DNA from: Aphrophora alni | Taxonomy: Eukaryota; Arthropoda; Insecta; Hemiptera; Aphrophoridae | DNA: 64,000 bases | Direction: 5' to 3' | Assembly: GCA_963513935.1 (NCBI GenBank) | Contig: OY740769.1 | Coordinates: 103,271,762-103,335,761, forward strand | Position numbers and translations under genes: made by a program | Shown: positions 33,904-47,773 of the stretch, piece by piece | Layout of the letters: every line of letters begins with the position of its first letter | Numbering within the stretch: the first letter of the stretch is position 1 | Notes under the pieces: model-generated | The model's input: the letters and a program-made list of their open reading frames with translations, nothing else | Told to the model about the DNA's origin: nothing | Databases searched by the model: none

Positions 33904-36900
33904 TTAATTCAGTCCAACAAGTTCCCCTCGGTTGACTTTATCAATTAATTTTTTTAGAATTTTTATTTTCTTAAGTTTACGGCGAGCAGCACTTGTTCGG
34001 CCGGCCTTTTGGTCCATCGATTTCATTTCTTTTAAAATGTTCAGTTCTGAGTAAATTTGACTTCTGGTTACACTTGGATCACCTGTTAATGAGACAAACA
34101 GCTTTAGTAATTTAAGACTGCAACCAAATTTACTGGTTGAAATGACTAACTTATAGCTGATAAAAACAGGAAATAGGCTATATTTATTCTCTATCCAACT
34201 ATGTCATTTAACAAAATATACAAAATAAACCCATGATAATGTTGAAATTTCAATCAATCAATGATGTTACATTGATATTATTCCAGTGTTTATTTCTAAG
34301 TTAGGTAATGATAGATTTTTACTTACTGTATTACCTCAAATAAGAGTAAATAAGATGATTTAAAACAATAAAAAAATAGAAAGTTGAGCTAAAATAACCC
34401 TGTCATAAATAACAACTTTAATGAAAGTTCATTAATCAATTTACCAGTTTAAAAAAAAATGGGTTGCTTCATTCTTAGAATTTGTCAATTGCATTGACTG
34501 AACACATTAGTAAAGTTACAAAGAGAAGAATCAAAAATTGTTTTGCTAAGAAAAAAGGTAAAAAAAGGGGGGAAATAGCCAATTCTGATATAAAATAAAT
34601 ATTACATTGATAAATGTAAGATATTTTTGCGATTACACAAGTAAAATCTTATATCAGTTTTTTTTTTAAATTTAAACTGTAAAAAGTCTAAAATAATTGA
34701 TATATATGTATATAAATATTTTGATATGTTCATTATTTATCTTACCAGCTAAAATATGTTGGGTTGTTTCATTCTCAGAGTTTGGCAATTGGATTAACTG
34801 AACATTAGCCAAATCATAAAGAGGAGAATCTAAAATGCTTCTTGCTATTTGTCTACAATTTTCTAGATCATTGCAGCTTACAGATTAAAAAAAAACAATC
34901 AATGTAGGTACTTAGTTATTAGACAACACAAACCTTTCTTGTATTATGTCTGGCTTGTACTTGGACGGGCCGGACATATACTCTGCATTATTAAAGATAT
35001 TTTTCAAAAGTTAATACCGTTGCTCTTTGCTCTTATGGTTACATTAGACCGGTATGGGCAAAAGGAAACAAAAGGTGTGGGATGGGATGGACGCGATTTC
35101 GGTGGAGCCACATGGCCCCCACAAGGGTGGGGCTGGTGCAACTCTGGTCACAAGGCCCGGGACCCCGGGTGGGGGGCCCTGGCCTAGCCCTGTTTTAATT
35201 TTTTTTAAATATTTATTGCAGAATATTTTACAGCGGATTATAGATTAAAAATTCAAATATATAATTATTACAAAGTCAAAGTTTAGTAAAATAATATTAA
35301 TTCTAGATTATTAATGATTTTAGTGAAAAGAAAGCTACGATTAAATAGACTATCAAACATCAAAGTAAGTTTTCTGTTATAAGAGTATTAAACACTTCAA
35401 AACATTTTAATAGTTTAGCTCCTAAATTTTTAATAATCTTATTATTTTGTCAACTTGAATTTTAATCTTGGTCAGTAAAGGAAATCAATCTCAAAATGGA
35501 AATGTACTTTCAGTAAAATAAAAGTGAATGATTTACTTTAATTTATGTTTGATATAATTTTGTCAATAAAGTTTGTTTTTTAGATTGAACTGATAGGCTT
35601 AATTATTCCTTATTATCAATTATCAGTTTAAATAAAATTTGCAAAGAGTTAAAAATTACCATGTAATTTTTGAAACATAGAATAGCACGCGAACATAGGT
35701 GGGGGGGCTAATCCTGGTTACAGGGCCGGCAATCGAATGTGGAACCAAACAAGAAGTGATAAATTTAAAAAATAATATTTTTGCAATAAATTATTGTTTT
35801 GCTTTGTCAAAATCTAATAATTTTAATTCTTACCTGATGACATTCTAGCAGTGGAGATTTCGTATGTTTCGGTGAAGATGGATTTTCATCATAAGATGTG
35901 TCTTGAAAAAGGCGTCGTGTGCAGGTTCCTTGTAAAAAGAAAAGACTTAGTGTAGTAAAATATATTTTAATTTAGGAAGTATTAAAAGCTAGGCTGTCGA
36001 CAAATTGTACAAACACAACTAACCATTTATTAAATAGAGCAATAAATACGAATTCCACTTTTAGCATCATATGGTGCTTTCCATCAGGGTCACGGGCAAT
36101 TTAAATGCCAAGTGATGCTGTATCATTTTTTATGATAAAATAATATTATGTACGAGTAATTATTGAAACAAAATTTCAGTTTAAATCAAAACTTATACCC
36201 GATTCAACCGTCACTGAACACTTTATAATAAAGCTTTACATAGTATAAACATTTTCCAACACGAAAAGGAACTACTTTTATACTGACGGTTTAAATGATT
36301 TGATTGATTTTATAAATATCAAAAGGTTTAAGGATAACGTATATTGTCTAACTTACAAAAAATTCGAGTTAACCATTTGGCGATTAGAAACATTAAGTCT
36401 ATTTGTTTTATTTTCTCGTAGTGAAATTAATAAGTTAGAAAAAAAGCTTTATTATATTTTCATAATTTTTTACTGTCTTTTTCCCAAAACATTTATCATG
36501 CCTAAAAGTCTAAAGAAATGTTAAAAAGGGTTGGGTTACATTAATTTCTTTAAAATATTATCAAAACTCGTAATCAAACTTCAATTATCTAGTCTATATG
36601 TACACAAATCAAATTACTACAAAAAAAAAATAATAATAATAATAATAAGTAAAAAAACTTTAAGCTATGCAATTTGTAACAAATTTTAATTTTGCAGTGT
36701 CCATAGATCTTATTTGAAATGATTGAACAACATCGTCAGAGATATTATGATTGAAAAGAAGGGGGTGAAATATGTAAACATGAAAGATATAATAATACAA
36801 ATATATTAGGCTAAACACTACATCTAAAGCAATTGAAAATATTTCTTACCCTTTTTAGGGTTATGTTCCTTTGTACCCTTTTTAGACAGGCAGAAAATAT

Positions 36901-37733
36901 TCAAGGAAAAACGGAACAAATGAAAATGGCAACTGTTAACATGTAACGAATACAAAACTAGTCGATAGTCCCATCACTAAACATAAACAAATTTACACAC
37001 TTTCACGGTCAAGATCAAACAGTAGCTAGAAAAAAGGCCGCGTTATTAGTTCACACGTGCCAACCCCTGTCGTGAGATTTATAAATGGTTAATGATCTCT
37101 GGTTAAACAAAAATATTTCATTAATATCAGTATGTCAAAATATATCTTGCATACTACTCTAAAATATATATTTTTAATTTTTTAAATTTTATTTTTTTAT
37201 TAGATAGGTTTATTTCAAATAAAAATTATTATTAATACATTAAAAAAAATCAAGATACCTTACTTAATTAATAATTGATTAAAGAACGAGAATAATTTAG
37301 GAGATAATAGCTATATTATATATTATTTTACTTACCTAGTAACGTATTACCTCTTCTAACTCTTCTACTGGCAAAACTAATCAGCAAAGCTATAAACAGC
37401 ACTTTTTTATTGGGTACGTTAAGAGTAGGGCTAAAGTTGTTTTCAGAAGAAAAGATATGTCTAAAAAAAGTTCTAAAATAATTTGTTTAAAGGCTACAAA
37501 ATTTGTTAATATTAAAATAACGTTTTAATTGTTCACTTTCTTCAATAATTGACACAATCACAAAATGATGATTAATTAGTAAAGGCGCAATTCCACTAAG
37601 GCACTGTAACTGAGTCACTGCACAACTTTACTGTGAGTCAAGCCATTGAATACTTAGGAAGTGCGGCTGGAGCTCGGCTCTACCTGCGAGAGACTAAGAA
37701 TCTGCTGGACCGGAAGCTAACCTTCCGGTCCAT
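33904..37733 (-). CDS. Hidden multi-exon gene, copy 2 (unknown function)
   Basis: The same proposed exons as in copy 1: 1, 37684-37733; 2, 37336-37460; 3, 35834-35928; 4, 34746-34876; 5, 33904-34082 (stop 33904-33906); possible 28-nt exon at 36850-36877. All start, stop and GT/AG borders are intact. Exons 1, 4 and 5 appear identical to copy 1. Exon 2 differs at two positions, both silent (GCT/GCC and TCC/TCT). Exon 3 differs at one position, replacing Arg (CGG) by Leu (CTG). Intron sequence differs more, including an 11-to-7 change in a G run near 35701. The unresolved join between exons 3 and 4 applies here too. No protein family is recognised. Confidence 0.55.
34446..34550 (-). pseudogene. 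Degenerate duplicate of exon 4, copy 2
   Basis: Counterpart of 15587-15690, with the same frame-breaking changes, so it was already decayed when the large unit duplicated. Confidence 0.65.
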
Positions 37734-37947
37734 ATGTTAGAACTACAAAAATAAAACGAAAATGTTATATTGCTAGTCTACAGTAATTTGTTTGGGATAC
37801 CGATGAACTACCGGTAACAGAAATACAACACGGGGGGGGGATTAGGAAATAGGAGATACAAAATTATAGTTTATTCCCACGTTCTAATAATAGAACGGCC
37901 CAACGATTCCTAAAATTTGGAGAGTGAATCGCTCTCCCACTCTCAGT

Positions 37948-38047
<100 letters not shown>

Positions 38048-39042
38048 TCTCGCAAGCAAGCACACTCAAAAAAATCAACGTTTTCAGAATATCTTTCCGA
38101 TCATGAATCAAATTACTTCTTTCCATAAACAATACGTTTGCCAAATTTAGTCATAATCGGTCAAAAACTATGAAGAATGAAAAATACTCGTAGACGAAAA
38201 ATCGGTTAAAAATAAGCAAACATTTGATAAAATCAAAAGAAATTGCCATCCAATATAATATTTTTAACCAGGGAACTTAATCATTTATAAAAATAACAAT
38301 GGTTTTACCACATTTGCTAGGAATTTAACAATAAACATACGAGGTAGAATGAAAATGATGAAAAATTGGCCAAAAACAGAATAGAAAACAATCTTCCGAT
38401 TACTCGGTTTTCTTGTGACAACAACAATTGGCTAATTGACGAGTCAAATATTATCCATTTCTACTCCTTCCTTCCGTTCTAATGGTAGCTCACTGCCAGG
38501 CAGTATAGACTGTAGAGTATAAACGTTTACATAAGTTAAAAACATAAAACGTTTTATAAATGTTTTGTATCTTTTTTTAATGAATAATGTTTATCCCCTA
38601 CTAACGGGGATTCTAACCGAAATTAGTATTTTAATTAAATAGTAGGTTTTCAATTACATTATTGTTTGTATATAATCATATTTTTGAAAGAAATATATTT
38701 CAGAAACAGTTTACAAGTGTAGCCTACTTTCATAAGTTAGGTGTTTTATTTTCGTTGAATAGTTTAAATTCGATACTTTGGCGCACCTATATGTTAAAAA
38801 AAAATTGAGTTGGAATATTGCAAACAGTATTGAAAGTAGTGCCTTTTACCTGTAAACCGTGGCGGATCCAGTGAGGGGCGATTGGATGGATCGCGCCCCC
38901 CCCCCCGTTAGCAAAAAAAAAAGTTAATATAGAAATTACAAGTAAGTAAAGTAAAATACGACTATGCTGCAATACTGTATACAAGGAAAACTAAAGACGT
39001 TCTAAAGTCGGTAGTATATTGTCAAATGAGGTACTCAGTGAT

Positions 39043-39373
39043 CAGTGCCGGATCTACAAATTGAGGGCCTCCAGCAAAATTTCTCCAAGCAGAAATTTCT
39101 CTTATCCCTTGAGCAGACATGGATAGAGGGAAGGAGGGAACCGTACACAATTTAAGTGTAAAACGTTTAGAAATTAACACTTAATCTCTTTTCTTACACT
39201 TAATTAAATTATAACTTTTGTGTTAAAAACCTTTTCTGCCACTGCTTGAACTCAATATTTTATATATATTTTTTTATTTTAGCCTCATTTATTTTTTGAG
39301 TAGAGGACCTTTGGGCCCCCTAAGGGCCCGCCCCCCGAATTGCGGGGTTTCGGGGTTCCTAGATCCGGCCATG
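39043..39373. mobile_element. hAT-like MITE nested, copy 2
   Basis: Counterpart of 20104-20427, flanked by a perfect 8-bp duplication TCAGTGAT (39035-39042 and 39374-39381). Compared with copy 1, a short internal replacement near 39090-39108 is visible. Confidence 0.8.
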
Positions 39374-39742
39374 TCAGTGATGAAAGCTTATTTGCGAAAT
39401 AGCGCTAAGGTACAGAGGTAGGCCAGCTAGTGGCTAACCTGATATTCGTAGACATAGAGACGTAGGCCTACGAAAACGTCACGGAAGGTCGACGGCGCCG
39501 GTGGCGATAAGGCGGTCTGTTTGTGTTGAGTTGATTGAGTGACAGTACTTTTGTAGGCTTACATGTTCAGTGTTATGTTTCTTATATGATAACGTTTGTT
39601 TAGTTTGAGCATTAGACTGTCGTGCCTCATGATAGATGAATTAATTGTTGATTAGATAATACTTGACCATAATACTATGTAATCAATTTCGGGCACAAAT
39701 CGGTAAAATAATGTACTAAATCCAAATTTGTTAACATTTCAT

Positions 39743-39751
39743 TGCGATTCA
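39743..39751. other. Target-site duplication, left, of foldback element
   Basis: TGCGATTCA, repeated exactly at 43091-43099. The site occurs once in copy 1. A 9-bp duplication is characteristic of Mutator-like and Drosophila FB-type foldback elements. Confidence 0.95.
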
Positions 39752-39799
39752 ATGTCTGTGAAGTTGGCCCAACCATGGTAGCCCAACCGCTTCAAAATA

Positions 39800-40850
39800 G
39801 TGCCAATCGTTAGTTTTGCGTTAGTTTCGGTTAGTTCTCATAAATTAAACGTTAGTTTCGCCTTGGTAGTCGTCTAAAACGGATGTTAATTATGGTTGGG
39901 CCAACTTCACACGAGCCCAACCAAAATTAAAAATTGAATTTTTTATTACGTGAATCAGTTCCTTTACGTTAGTTTCGAATAGTTCTGACAAAGAAAGCGT
40001 TAGTTTCGCATTCCTAACCAGTTTTATATGAGACAAAAGAGTTGGGCTAACTTCACGCTTTTTGAGAATTGCACGGAAACAAATTAAAACCATGCCAATC
40101 GTTAGTTTTGCGTTAGTTTCGGTTAGTTCTCCTAAATTAAACGTTAGTTTCGCCTTGGTAGTCGTCTAAAACGGATGTTAATTATGGTTGGGCCAACTTC
40201 ACACGAGCCCAACCAAAATTAAAAATTGAATTTATTATTACGTGGATCAGTTCCTTTACGTTAGTTTCGAATAGTTCTGACAGAGAAATCGTTAGTTTCG
40301 CATTCCTAACCAGTTTTATATGAGACAAAAGAGTTGGGCTAACTTCACGCTTTTTAAGAATTGCACGGAAACACATTAAAACCATGCCAATCGTTAGTTT
40401 TGCGTTAGTTTCGGTTAGTTCTCCTAAATTAAACGTTAGTTTCGCCTTGGTAGTCTTCTAAAACGGATGTTAATTATGGTTGGACCAACTTCACACGAGC
40501 CCAACCAAAATTAAAAATTGAATTTATTATTACGTGAATCAGTTCCTTTACGTTAGTTTCGAATAGTTCTGACAAAGAAATCGTTAGTTTCGCATTCTTA
40601 ACGAGTTTTATATGAGACAAAATGGTTGGGCTAACTTCACGTTTTTTGAGAATTGCACGGAAACAAATTAAAACCATGCCAATCGTTAGTTTTGCGTTAG
40701 TTTCGGTTAGTTTCGTTAAAATAAACGTTAGTTTCGCTTTCCTGCGAGTTTTATATGAGACAAAAGGTCTGGGCTAACTTCACGTTTTTTGAGAATTGCA
40801 CGTAAACAAATTAAAACCATGCCAAATGTTAGTTTTACGTTATAACTATC
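39800..40850. repeat. 292-bp subrepeats in left foldback arm
   Basis: Three successive units with a period of 292 bp (corresponding landmarks at 39890, 40182, 40474), then a partial fourth (to about 40850). Each starts with a GTTAGTTTTGCGTTAGTTTC block and contains a GTTGGGC(T/C)AACTTCAC block. Each holds a 67-codon minus-strand frame with replacement changes between units; these frames are passengers of the repeat, not evidence for a gene. Confidence 0.9.
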
Positions 40851-41329
40851 TCACACAACTATAGATCTTAAAACTATTGTTCAATGTAATAATAATATTG
40901 CACTAACTTTCACATACATACATAGTAAAACTATTAATAGATTACAAAATATTACTTTAACATTGCACACTTATACATTGTAAAACTAATATTTAGTGAA
41001 AAAATATTTTACTAACTTTCTCACACACATATACATAGTAAAACTATTATTCCGTCCAAAAATATTGGTGGAAATCCCAGTTAAAATCAAAGTAAATTAA
41101 ATAATTACAAAAGGAATTGCCTAAGTGTGACACAGTGTTCGGACCCGATTCGATAAACAATAAACTGCCTAAAGTAAATCTAAAGTGGTAAAAGGAAATA
41201 GAACAGTAAGCAACTGTGCACTATTATTTTTTTGTCTTCCGAGATAATGAAGAGAGGATGTGTTGACAAATCCATCATTCTTATCATGATTTGTTATTGG
41301 AAGTGTATTTAATACTGGCATCCTTTACT

Positions 41330-41343
41330 AGGGGGGGGGGGGG
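41330..41343. repeat. G homopolymer inside foldback element
   Basis: A run of about 13 Gs in the central region of the foldback element. Confidence 0.85.
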
Positions 41344-43090
41344 AATGCTTTGTTAGTAAACAGGAGTTAAATAATAAATAAATCTGTCATACCTATGTAT
41401 GTTATTCTTGGTTAACTATGGTTTGTTGTTAAGTTTAACTTTGTTACTATGTTGAATATTGTATGTTATTTCAGTAAGTTTGTATTTAAAGACTTACTAT
41501 TGTAATTATTGCTGTAGCTAATGCAGTTATTAGTTTTACCCACTTAAAGACTAGTACTGCATTTATTTCCTGTTACTGCATTTAGTTTGTATTACGTGTA
41601 GTAATTCTTGAAAAATCTCATTAAGTTGTCAAGTTTTACCCACTTCTGATATTTACTATTTATATTTTTCAGTTAGTTTCTTATCTATGGTTCTTTATTT
41701 ACATTACAAATGTAACAACACTATGATTTTTTATCCTCAATAATAATACTCTTTCTTTTGTAATAATTTTGGGGCGTTGTGTTTTTTAAATAAGTTTTAA
41801 ATGTGCTAAACAAATCTAGTGTTCAAAAAACTCATTGCGTTGTTGGGTTAATCCCAAATACTATGTATTTACGTAACAATAATGTATGGAATCATTTTTG
41901 TAAACAGTAACAGTACCCATTATGAGTTAAAATTTCCAATAAAATGTAAATAGGTAGGCCTACGTAATGTGTTTATTTGTGTGTTTACAAACAGCTTTCA
42001 TTACTATACCAATGCTTCGTTGAGAGTAAAATATCAATAATGTTTCATTGTTTGAATTTATTACATTTTTGTTGTTTTATAACTGTCTAAATAATTATAA
42101 ACCGTGTTGTTATTAGTCACGGTTGTAATTTAGTAAGTTGTAATTTTCACGCTATTTAAATTTGTTTGCACGTGTTTATTTCAGTTTTCTAATGATAATT
42201 ACATTAGCCTATTCAATCGGTTTATTATTATTATTTTACAAACACCTTGTACTACAATAACTGTAAATAAATTATCTATACATCTATCTATTTTGTACCT
42301 AAATCAGTATCTGAAGGACAATTGTTAAATAAGTGGGTCACTGCGCCTTATCCTTCGTAATGTTAACTTATGTTCCTTTTTCCCAGAAATGGCTGAAGAT
42401 AACTTTTTGGAAATATTTTTATTATTCAAAGTAGGTTTTTGGACATAGTGGAAACTATATATATATATATTTAATAATGTTTAGATTTATGGTAAATTTT
42501 AAAAAATATTATTTTTTTATCAAGAAACATTTTTTTTATGTATATATATACCTATTAGGTTGATAACAAATATTATTATTTCAACCAAAAGAGTTCTTCC
42601 CCTGAACTATTTAAAAAAATCATTAAGATATCTTATTCCTTTCCTGAGAAAAAGGTACATAAGCTTTAAAAAAACTAACTTTCGGAAAGCGAAACTAACG
42701 TTTATTTTAACAAAACTAACCGAAAGTAACCCAAAACTAACGATTGGCATGGTATTAATTTGTTTCCGTGCTATTCTCAAAAAGCGTGAAGTTAGCCCAA
42801 CTCTTTTGTCTCATATAAAACTGGTTAGGAATGCGAAACTAACGATTTCTCTGTCAGAACTATTCGAAACTAACGTAAAGGAACTGATCCACGTAATAAT
42901 AAATTCAATTTTTAATTTTGGTTGGGCTCGTGTGAAGTTGGCCCAACCATAATTAACATCCGTTTTAGACGACTACCAAGGCGAAACTAACGTTTAATTT
43001 ATGAGAACTAACCGAAACTAACGCAAAACTAACGATTGGCACTATTTTGAAGCGGTTGGGCTACCATGGTTGGGCCAACTTCACAGACAT

Positions 43091-43099
43091 TGCGATTCA
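43091..43099. other. Target-site duplication, right, of foldback element
   Basis: TGCGATTCA, the second copy of the 9-bp duplication; downstream sequence GCCGATTTAATTTC rejoins that of copy 1 at 20808. Confidence 0.95.
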
Positions 43100-43742
43100 G
43101 CCGATTTAATTTCATGATTTTTTTATCTATGCATTGAAACTTTATTTCAATAATTAATTAAGGTTACAAATTTTATAGGTGAAAGAAAAACTCATCCAGA
43201 TTAAGTTTCTGCAGTTTTTCTTTATTATTATTTGTTTAATATCAGTTAATTATTGAATCCAGAAATAACTAAATATTTCTATAATTTATCTAGGTTTTAT
43301 ACGAATTATAAAATTAAAATTGAAACAAAGCATCTTCGAGGAACCAGTTTCGTGGAAAAGGAAAACCTGAAAGAACTGCGTCATACGTAGTTCGCAATCC
43401 AGCCCTTCTCTTCCCTTTTTTTAGTACTCTCTTGAACATGTCGAAGACGTAGGGACTTAAATCTATGTAAAATTATGTATTATTAAAATTTACAGTTTAA
43501 TATATAGACGTTTTGATTGTTGTATATGAAGATAAATCTCCAAAACTCCAAAACATCATCATAATCCTTATAGGTTTATGTAAATAAAAAAACTTAGTCC
43601 TTCAATTAAATATATATGTTGGTCTTTATGAGTAAACATTTTATAACATTTTAAGATAAGATAAGTCCTGGATCCGCCCTTGCTTGTAAAAGTATGTTTC
43701 ACGCGCAACTGAGTAGTTCTTATATAATCACCATTATATATA

Positions 43743-43774
43743 TATGGTGTGGCTATGTGGATAGCCACACCATA
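43743..43774. repeat. 14-bp stem hairpin, copy 2
   Basis: Same stem and GTGG loop as at 21558-21589. Confidence 0.75.
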
Positions 43775-46205
43775 GCCTACGTCTAATTACAGTACTTTTC
43801 CTTTGAACACTACTTGTACTTGCTTTATTTAGAAGTAAGAAATCCCTTTTTTTCTTTTTCTAATAGATATAAGATAAAATAACGGAGGTTTCCTCTCTTT
43901 GAAAATTTCGATATCGGATTTCATTGACCAGCAAAAATAAAAAGAACTTGCAATATTTTCAAACTTGATTTTAATTTTTTTTAAAGAACAAAAAATTGCG
44001 ATTTAAAAAAAAGGGAAACATCCGTGTTAACGTTATCTTAGAAATGAGCAGTAAATAATACAAGTGCGATTAAAAATGGCGGCGGTACGGGTGTTCAAGT
44101 GTGACTAGGCCTATATATTTAAAAATATTTAAGCGAACTTTAAAAGTTATTTTACGAACAAAGATAAATTTAAATAATAAATAAAGTAAACATAGAATAA
44201 GAATGGAATTTACCAAAATAATAAATAGGCTACAAGTTTCATGTAATACTTATCCATTACTTTTGGAAGAATTTCCAGTAATTGGGGTTTATTTTATAAG
44301 TTACAAAGTAACGGTAAAATTACTTTTGTAATTAATCTAGTTTTATTAACCCATTTATAATACAAATCAAATCATATTAACACTAACAAAATGATATATT
44401 TCATAATTGATATAATGACCAAAAAACAAACTAAAATATAAAATAATAATAAATAATCAAATATATAACAGAAGGATAGAAATGTATCAAATGTTTTTAT
44501 TATGGTCTACCATTTTAAGGTTTTTATGGTTAGAACTTACTGAGATACTGCTGTTTGCTTTAGGGTGGGAGGACCCCAATTACGCAGAACAATATTTGGC
44601 ATAATAAATCTCAAAACTAGACTTTCTACATAACAATCTTACGTCATTACTTTTACGCTTAAAAATTTCTTACAGTATGGCTCTTCAAACTATTCAATAG
44701 GCTACTTGAAAATTTACCGAGTAGGCTAATTGTTTCAAAAAACAATCACAACCTACTAACGCTAACATTTTAAAATTTATTTTAATTTTATTCTCGGCTA
44801 TATTTGCACATTTATAAATACACTACCTGAACCTGTATATAGGCCTACGTATATACAAAATTTCAACACAGTCGATAAGGCCGTTCTAGAGATATAAATG
44901 TTTCAGTTTAGAAAATAATAATTCAGGATAAGTTATATAATTCTTTATAATCTACAAAGATAACTTATAACTCGTTGAAACGCATATTGGATATAAAATC
45001 TTATTACGAGAAGAGTGTACGAATTTTTTTGAACAATTTCTCGCTAGTTTAGTTTAATATTGTTATTAATATGAAATACTGGATAACAGTACAAAAGCAC
45101 CAATCGCTAGACGGGTAGGCCACGTCATATGATTGTTAATATAAAATATTTTCTACTAATGGACTTCCTGAAATAGATACTGTATGAATTTATAATTGGT
45201 ATACGAGTTCTTTAAGTAACGTTTTATCAGAGTAAAAATTTAAAAAAATCATTTTGTATATTTTAAAATTGGTGGCCTTTTACATTTTTGATCTTTTGCA
45301 TAAAACAAATCAGTTTAGTATGGATGTTTAATGTTTTCACCTGCACAGACTGAATAGAATTAATATCTGAGTGAACGGGTAGGACCATAAGAATTGGTAT
45401 AATTCCCGCCAGTTTCTGTTGTTATTCTCACGTTATCACTCTTGTCTCAATAACGCAGTTTGTGAACGTAAATTGTAAACTTATTTGATAATGGTGGACT
45501 ATATAACTATTACAACAACTACTAATATAATGTGTTTTATAGGAAGTTTTTTTCTTCTTATGGTGTAGGCTTACATTTGATACTGAATTCTTTTCTTGGT
45601 TGAATATTTGAAAAGTGGTAAACTCTAAAAAAAGATGTTTCTTCGTGAACGATTTAATAGATGCCCCTAGTTTCCGTGTCCAGTAAAACCGTAACAACTT
45701 AATTACAGCAGATAATTATTATTTAAGAAGTAATTATCTTAACTAAAATGTTTTAACAAAAATATTAGGCTACATATTACATATTTCTTTGATGAAATTC
45801 ATTTACCTTTTTCTTCGCAGAGTTTTTTTAAAAATTCTAAATATGAGTTTTTCTAAATTTTTTATATGCCTCTTGATTTAAAAACATGTAAAAAAAAAAT
45901 AATAAAATAAACTAACGAAGGAATTACAATGGACTTGTACTGTAACTATACTTTACATATCATACTGTAAATAATATATTTCTGTTCTAACAGCTGCGAG
46001 TTTAATATATACAACTGTGCATAACTTAAGTCTGGGCCGGCTTACCACATAATCACGAGCCCTTAACCGCCATTCACAAAATAAGGTTAAAATTGTGTTT
46101 TTAAAAACACTGTTACACTCTTGTATATCTTTTCTTCTCTAATATTTTTTAAAATACATTTTATTTTAAACATGGGAAAAAATGTAAAACTGTGTTGATT
46201 CTCAA

Positions 46206-46278
46206 AGGAACGCATATCTCAGTCGTTAGAGTCGTCGTCTAGTTTACTACAGTTGGAATTAGGGCCTACTTAGTAAAA
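46206..46278 (+). mobile_element. tRNA-like SINE head, copy 2
   Basis: Counterpart of 24433-24505; the A box reads TATCTCAGTCG here, one base away from the consensus kept in copy 1. Confidence 0.4.
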
Positions 46279-46361
46279 AAACCAAATTGCGGATAGCTGG
46301 TACGAGAAGCGTTTCCAAGCTGAGGTTTACGTGTTTTTTTTCTTATTTATATAAAATTTAT

Positions 46362-46829
46362 AATAAAACAGCACATAATATACAATATTTTGTAAATTCT
46401 ACTATTTTTATTGAGTCTTGCCGACCATGGTTTTGCTAGTGACGGCATTCACGAGGCCAAACAAACATTATTCTTTCTTCCAAAGAATTAAAATTTGCTT
46501 TTTTTTGCATATTTCAGCATATTTTTTTGTTAGATTTAAAAAAAAAATACACAATCTCTCTCTCACACACTCTCTAAAACTACCATTGTGGAAAGACTCG
46601 CCGGGTAAATATATTGTGGGATCTCTCTCAATATTCATTTCAGAAGACTATGTCTCAACAGTTTTTAAAATAAAAATTCGTCAAAATGTTCTTTTCATTT
46701 TCTCTTCTAAATTATGATTTTTAGATGTCTGTGATAAGTTGCCTCATGAATGCAGTCACGGACGAAACCATGGTCGGCAAGACTCAATAAAAATAGTAGA
46801 ACTTACAACATATTGTGTGCTGTTTTATT
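46362..46829. mobile_element. Long-arm hairpin element, copy 2
   Basis: Arms 46362-46457 and 46741-46829, as at 24588-25057. Small indels in the loop distinguish the copies and account for the different frames seen through it. Confidence 0.7.
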
Positions 46830-47469
46830 TTAAAAATGGAGTTTTACCAAATATTTCGGTCGCTAGTATAACAATTATTTTATCACTTCCCGAGAGATGG
46901 CATGAAGTTCTGAATCACCCGGTACAAGCATTAAATATTTGCAAGAAAGAATTTCTATACATAAAATAATTATATAATTAAAGATTCAGTATGAGTATTG
47001 AACTAATAAAGCCAAAATAAAGTATATAGCCTAAAGATTATTAGTTTTTAAATGAACTTCTAAACATCAAATCTGGAAACGAAATAAATTAATATTTTAA
47101 TTCTGAGACGAATTAGGATGTCAAATAGGACCTGTTAGCAATTTTAAAGGATTTCTAATGTACTGTAATATTTAAATTTCGAATAGTTTTTTTGAAGTAA
47201 TACTAACTTCTATTAGGGTTCATTGCTATTAAGATCATTGCTAAAAACAAAAATCTTTAGTCTACAATGATTTATTAAATGTAAAATTTTTTTAACAGTA
47301 CACGAAAGTAGAAGTCAATTATAAAAATAATTAAGACTCAAAGTAGTATGCAATACATATACACTGAAATATAAAATAAAGATGTCCTATTCTGATGATC
47401 ATCAGAAAAGGCCAAACGCATCAGCAATGGAACACTTATGTATAGAAATCCTCAACATTGGAACAAATT

Positions 47470-47471
<2 letters not shown>

Positions 47472-47502
<31 letters not shown>

Positions 47503-47527
47503 CAAACAAAAGCTTATTTTTTTGACA
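47472..47527. repeat. (TA)n plus flank matching the left side of the gap
   Basis: Fifteen TA units, then AACAAACAAAAGCTT, an interrupted T run and GACA (47501-47527). This is the same order as 5749-5817 except for an 11-bp spacer and a small A/T-run difference, and it marks the right end of the duplicated array. Confidence 0.9.
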
Positions 47528-47692
47528 AAATATATATATTGTCGTAAACTTGGCAACTCAACTTAGAAATAATTTTAAATTCAAATCTAGACAATAAAAT
47601 AGTTTCCCCCAGCCAAGTTAGAAGATAATTTAACTCTGTTGACCTAACCAAATAATTTACGATTTTCTAAATTGGCGTTGGGGGCAAGTTAC

Positions 47693-47773
<81 letters not shown>

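Larger units (their letters stand above)
39752..43090. mobile_element. Foldback (MULE/FB-type) transposon
   Basis: A 3339-bp insertion present only in copy 2. Its ends are perfect inverted repeats beginning ATGTCTGTGAAGTTGG and ending with the reverse complement. The left arm (to about 40850) is longer than the right (from about 42665), because it holds about three tandem 292-bp subrepeats against one on the right. The arms are built of short GTTAGTTTCG-type motifs, many copies long. The central part (about 40860-42640) is AT-rich with no transposase frame, so the element is non-autonomous. Long subrepeated arms plus a 9-bp target duplication fit the FB/MULE group; the superfamily assignment is an inference. 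Confidence 0.88.
38857..43682. mobile_element. hAT-like outer element, copy 2, carrying nested insertions
   Basis: Counterpart of 19946-21499, with the same ends and flanking CCTGTAAA/CTTGTAAA. It contains the nested hAT MITE (39043-39373) and the 3.34-kb foldback element. The sequence just inside its right end is deleted relative to copy 1. Confidence 0.7.

Noticed and set aside
39890..40677. Three 67-codon minus-strand frames, and a related 130-codon plus frame at 42560-42952, as a repeated gene
   Set aside because: They fall inside the foldback arm subrepeats, and most differences between them replace residues. The frames stay open because the repeat is nearly identical, not because of coding constraint.
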